A DNA stretch of 6,736 nucleotides from an uncultured Clostridia bacterium. Lineage in GTDB: Bacteria; Bacillota; Clostridia; Christensenellales; Aristaeellaceae. The stretch's first letter is position 1. Each line of letters begins with the position of its first letter. The position numbers and the translations under genes are program-made. This document shows positions 5,430 through 6,736 of the stretch, one piece after another. The stretch spans positions 1 to 6,736 of the forward strand of contig CAKUFB010000147.1 in NCBI GenBank assembly GCA_934647145.1, read 5' to 3'. The notes beneath the pieces were generated by a model, which saw only the letters and a program-made list of their open reading frames with translations, made no database searches and had not been told where the DNA came from.

Positions 5430-6460
5430 GGCCGGTCAGAATCGCGCAGATCGGCGTGGGACACGATCACGCCAGCTCCACCTATGACAGCCTGAGGCGG
5501 CAGACCGGCCTGTTCGAGCTGGTCGGAATCGCCGAGCCCGACCCCTCATGCGCGGTCTACGAGGGCGCAAGGCGGTACACCGTCGATGAACTGCTGGCCA
5601 TGCCCGGCCTCGAGGCGGTGGCCGTTGAGACCGAGGAGCGCCTGTCCACGCAGTACGCCCAGGCGTTCGCCGAGCGCGGTGTGGCGGTGCACCTGGACAA
5701 GCCGGGCAGTCAGGACCTGGCCGCCTTCACCCGCCTGGTCGAGACGCTTCGGGCGAAAAAACTGCCCCTGCACATGGGCTACATGTACCGCTACAACCCC
5801 ACGATCAAGCGCGCGCTGGAAAAGGCGAAAAACGGCGAGCTGGGCAGGATTTTCAGCGTCGAGGCGCAGATGAGCGTCCATCACACCCCCGAGAAGCGCC
5901 AGTGGCTCAGCCAGTTCAAGGGCGGCATGATGTTCTTCCTGGGATGCCATCTGGTCGATCTGGTGCTGCAGGCGCAGGGCATGCCCGAGGAGGTTATCCC
6001 CTATAACGCCTGCACCGGCGTCGAATGCGAGCACACCGAGGACTTCGGCTTCGCCGTGCTCAGGTATCCAAACGGCGCCTCGTTCGTCAAGACCTGCGCC
6101 ACCGAGTACAACGGCTTTGCCCGAAGGCAGCTGGTTCTGTGCGGCAGCAGGGGAACCATCGAAATCCATCCGCTGGAGGAAAACCGCGCAAACGGCCTCT
6201 CGCATACCCGCGCCTACGTCACCCTCGCCTCCGACAACCCGCCGCCCTGGCACGAGGGCTCGGAAATCCACGAGGGGCAGACCCACCGCTACGACGAAAT
6301 GATGGCCTCCTTCGCGCGCATCGTCCGCGGCGAGGCCAATCCCTACACCTACGACTACGAGCTTGCCCTCTTTCAGACCATCCTGCGCTGTTGCGGGTCG
6401 GCAGTGCCGACTTCCACCTGCTGCCGCCGGGGCCACGCGAATCTGTCGGCCATAGATTAG
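5426..6460 (+). CDS. Gfo/Idh/MocA-family oxidoreductase with repeat-derived C-terminus
   Basis: 344-residue NAD(P)-dependent oxidoreductase acting on a sugar, inositol or related compound. The N-terminal Rossmann domain shows QIGVGHDHAS (8-17), an unusual form of the usual glycine motif. DKP at 91-93 stands for the family E-K-P, with K92. GYMYRYNP at 118-125 and GCHLVD (173-178), with H175 and D178, match the substrate-side catalytic region. Start ATG 5426 overlaps the dehydrogenase stop (ATGA), with GGAGGGAG 5 nt upstream. The natural family end seems to fall near LRCCG (320-324); residues 325-344 are encoded by the palindrome repeat, which also supplies the TAG stop. MDR and Gfo/Idh modules also occur fused in some bacteria, so joint action is plausible. 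Confidence 0.93.
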   Translation: MRPVRIAQIGVGHDHASSTYDSLRRQTGLFELVGIAEPDPSCAVYEGARRYTVDELLAMPGLEAVAVETEERLSTQYAQAFAERGVAVHLDKPGSQDLAAFTRLVETLRAKKLPLHMGYMYRYNPTIKRALEKAKNGELGRIFSVEAQMSVHHTPEKRQWLSQFKGGMMFFLGCHLVDLVLQAQGMPEEVIPYNACTGVECEHTEDFGFAVLRYPNGASFVKTCATEYNGFARRQLVLCGSRGTIEIHPLEENRANGLSHTRAYVTLASDNPPPWHEGSEIHEGQTHRYDEMMASFARIVRGEANPYTYDYELALFQTILRCCGSAVPTSTCCRRGHANLSAID

Positions 6461-6466
6461 AGCCTC
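6397..6466 (+). repeat. Palindrome mosaic, copy 2 (overlaps the oxidoreductase 3' end)
   Basis: P unit: perfect palindrome GTCGGCAGTGCCGAC (6397-6411) plus constant block CCACCTGCTGCCGCCGG (6414-6430), only two mismatches from copy 1 in the block. A decayed H element follows: loop CATAGATTAGA (6451-6461) with only GGC/GCC left as stem. The oxidoreductase stop codon lies in that loop. Confidence 0.8.
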
Positions 6467-6518
6467 CAGATTCTTCGCGGTTGGAAAACTCGGGGACAAT
6501 GCCCCACAAGAGCTGCGG

Positions 6519-6616
6519 GCAGGCAGTGCCTGCACCCACCCGCTGCCGGTCGGCAGGGCCGACAGCCACCTGCTGCCGCCGGGCAGGCTGAGCCTGCACG
6601 CACCTGCTGCCGCTGG
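6519..6616 (+). repeat. Tandem array of three palindrome units
   Basis: Three 15-nt palindromes, GCAGGCAGTGCCTGC (6519), GTCGGCAGGGCCGAC (6549) and GCAGGCTGAGCCTGC (6583), each followed by a version of CCACCTGCTGCCGCCGG (6536-6548, 6566-6582, 6600-6616). Spacing is 30 and 34 nt. The stems differ but stay paired (the second only in its outer six pairs). Non-coding as far as I can see. Confidence 0.85.
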
Positions 6617-6625
6617 ATAGAACAC

Positions 6626-6660
6626 GAAACCAGCCGCCATATATTGGAGCGGCTGGTTTC
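6626..6660 (+). terminator. H hairpin, possible bidirectional terminator of the dehydrogenase operon
   Basis: A perfect 12-bp stem (6626-6637 with 6649-6660) around the 11-nt loop CATATATTGGA. The GC-rich part CCAGCCGC/GCGGCTGG is flanked by GAAA before and TTTCTTC after, so both strands could terminate. It lies 165 nt beyond the oxidoreductase stop. The same loop occurs in copies 1 and 2 of the mosaic, so it is also a repeat element. Confidence 0.5.
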
Positions 6661-6664
6661 TTCG

Positions 6665-6688
6665 AATCCGCAAGGTTTCTTGCGGATT
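6665..6688 (+). repeat. K hairpin of mosaic copy 3
   Basis: A perfect 10-bp stem (AATCCGCAAG with CTTGCGGATT) around GTTT. It follows the H element, just as the 3185-3209 hairpin follows H in copy 1, with a similar GTT loop but a different stem sequence. Confidence 0.65.
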
Positions 6689-6692
6689 ACCA

Positions 6693-6736
6693 GTCGGCAT
6701 TGCCTCCTCGGACTAGTTCCTGCATCCATCTGCTGC
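6693..6736 (+). repeat. Further palindrome unit cut by the window end
   Basis: GTCGGCATTGCC (6693-6704) begins like a P palindrome, then a degenerate palindrome around ACTAGT (6712-6717) precedes CCATCTGCTGC (6726-6736), the constant block with one mismatch. The repeat tract therefore continues past the window. Bases 6461-6736 show no gene. Confidence 0.6.

Noticed and set aside
5546..6700. A 384-codon open frame on the minus strand
   Set aside because: It runs antisense through the Gfo/Idh gene and the repeat tract; its start region repeats translated palindrome units. No domain is recognisable.
6519..6736. CRISPR array
   Set aside because: The period is about right, but the variable parts are palindromes rather than unrelated spacers, the intervals are uneven, only a few units exist, and no cas gene is present.

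Overview
The window looks like chromosomal DNA of a high-GC member of the Bacillota, probably the class Clostridia. The reasons are the short NfeD plus FloA flotillin pair with a DUF4177-like gene between them, strong AGGAGG-type ribosome sites, sigma-A type promoters and a LytTR response regulator. The coding DNA is GC-rich, and the two main intergenic stretches are packed with inverted repeats. Genus and species cannot be read from the sequence.

Left half (1-3058), minus strand: one apparent operon reading leftwards from a promoter near 3030-3058. Its order is short NfeD (2487-3005), a small DUF4177-like protein (2260-2484), FloA (1234-2238), a single-pass membrane protein with a low-complexity linker and a compact C-terminal motif (688-1167), and a LytTR response regulator cut by the window start (1-688). 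NfeD and FloA are known partners in functional membrane microdomains. The tight spacing of the last two genes with their stops and starts suggests they belong to the same transcript and perhaps the same process. A 13-bp hairpin with a UUCG tetraloop sits between floA and the membrane protein gene.

Middle (3006-3532): 527 bases without a gene. It holds the nfeD promoter, a mosaic of short palindromes (3101-3227), and a 283-base imperfect inverted repeat (3235-3517) whose arms align along most of their length.

Right half (3533-6460): an AraC-family regulator on the minus strand faces away from a two-gene plus-strand operon encoding a medium-chain dehydrogenase without the usual catalytic zinc ligands and a Gfo/Idh/MocA oxidoreductase, overlapping by ATGA. 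The divergent promoters are interlocked. Two 12-bp direct repeats 21 bp apart lie where a regulator could repress its own gene and activate the dehydrogenase operon. The likely role is regulated NAD(P)-dependent oxidation or epimerisation of a sugar or polyol; the substrate is unknown.

Right end (6397-6736): a second copy of the palindrome mosaic begins inside the last codons of the oxidoreductase gene and supplies its stop. The 15-nt palindromes here differ between copies but keep their pairing, while the DNA between them stays nearly constant. This repeat family, present at both intergenic sites, is the least explained part of the window.
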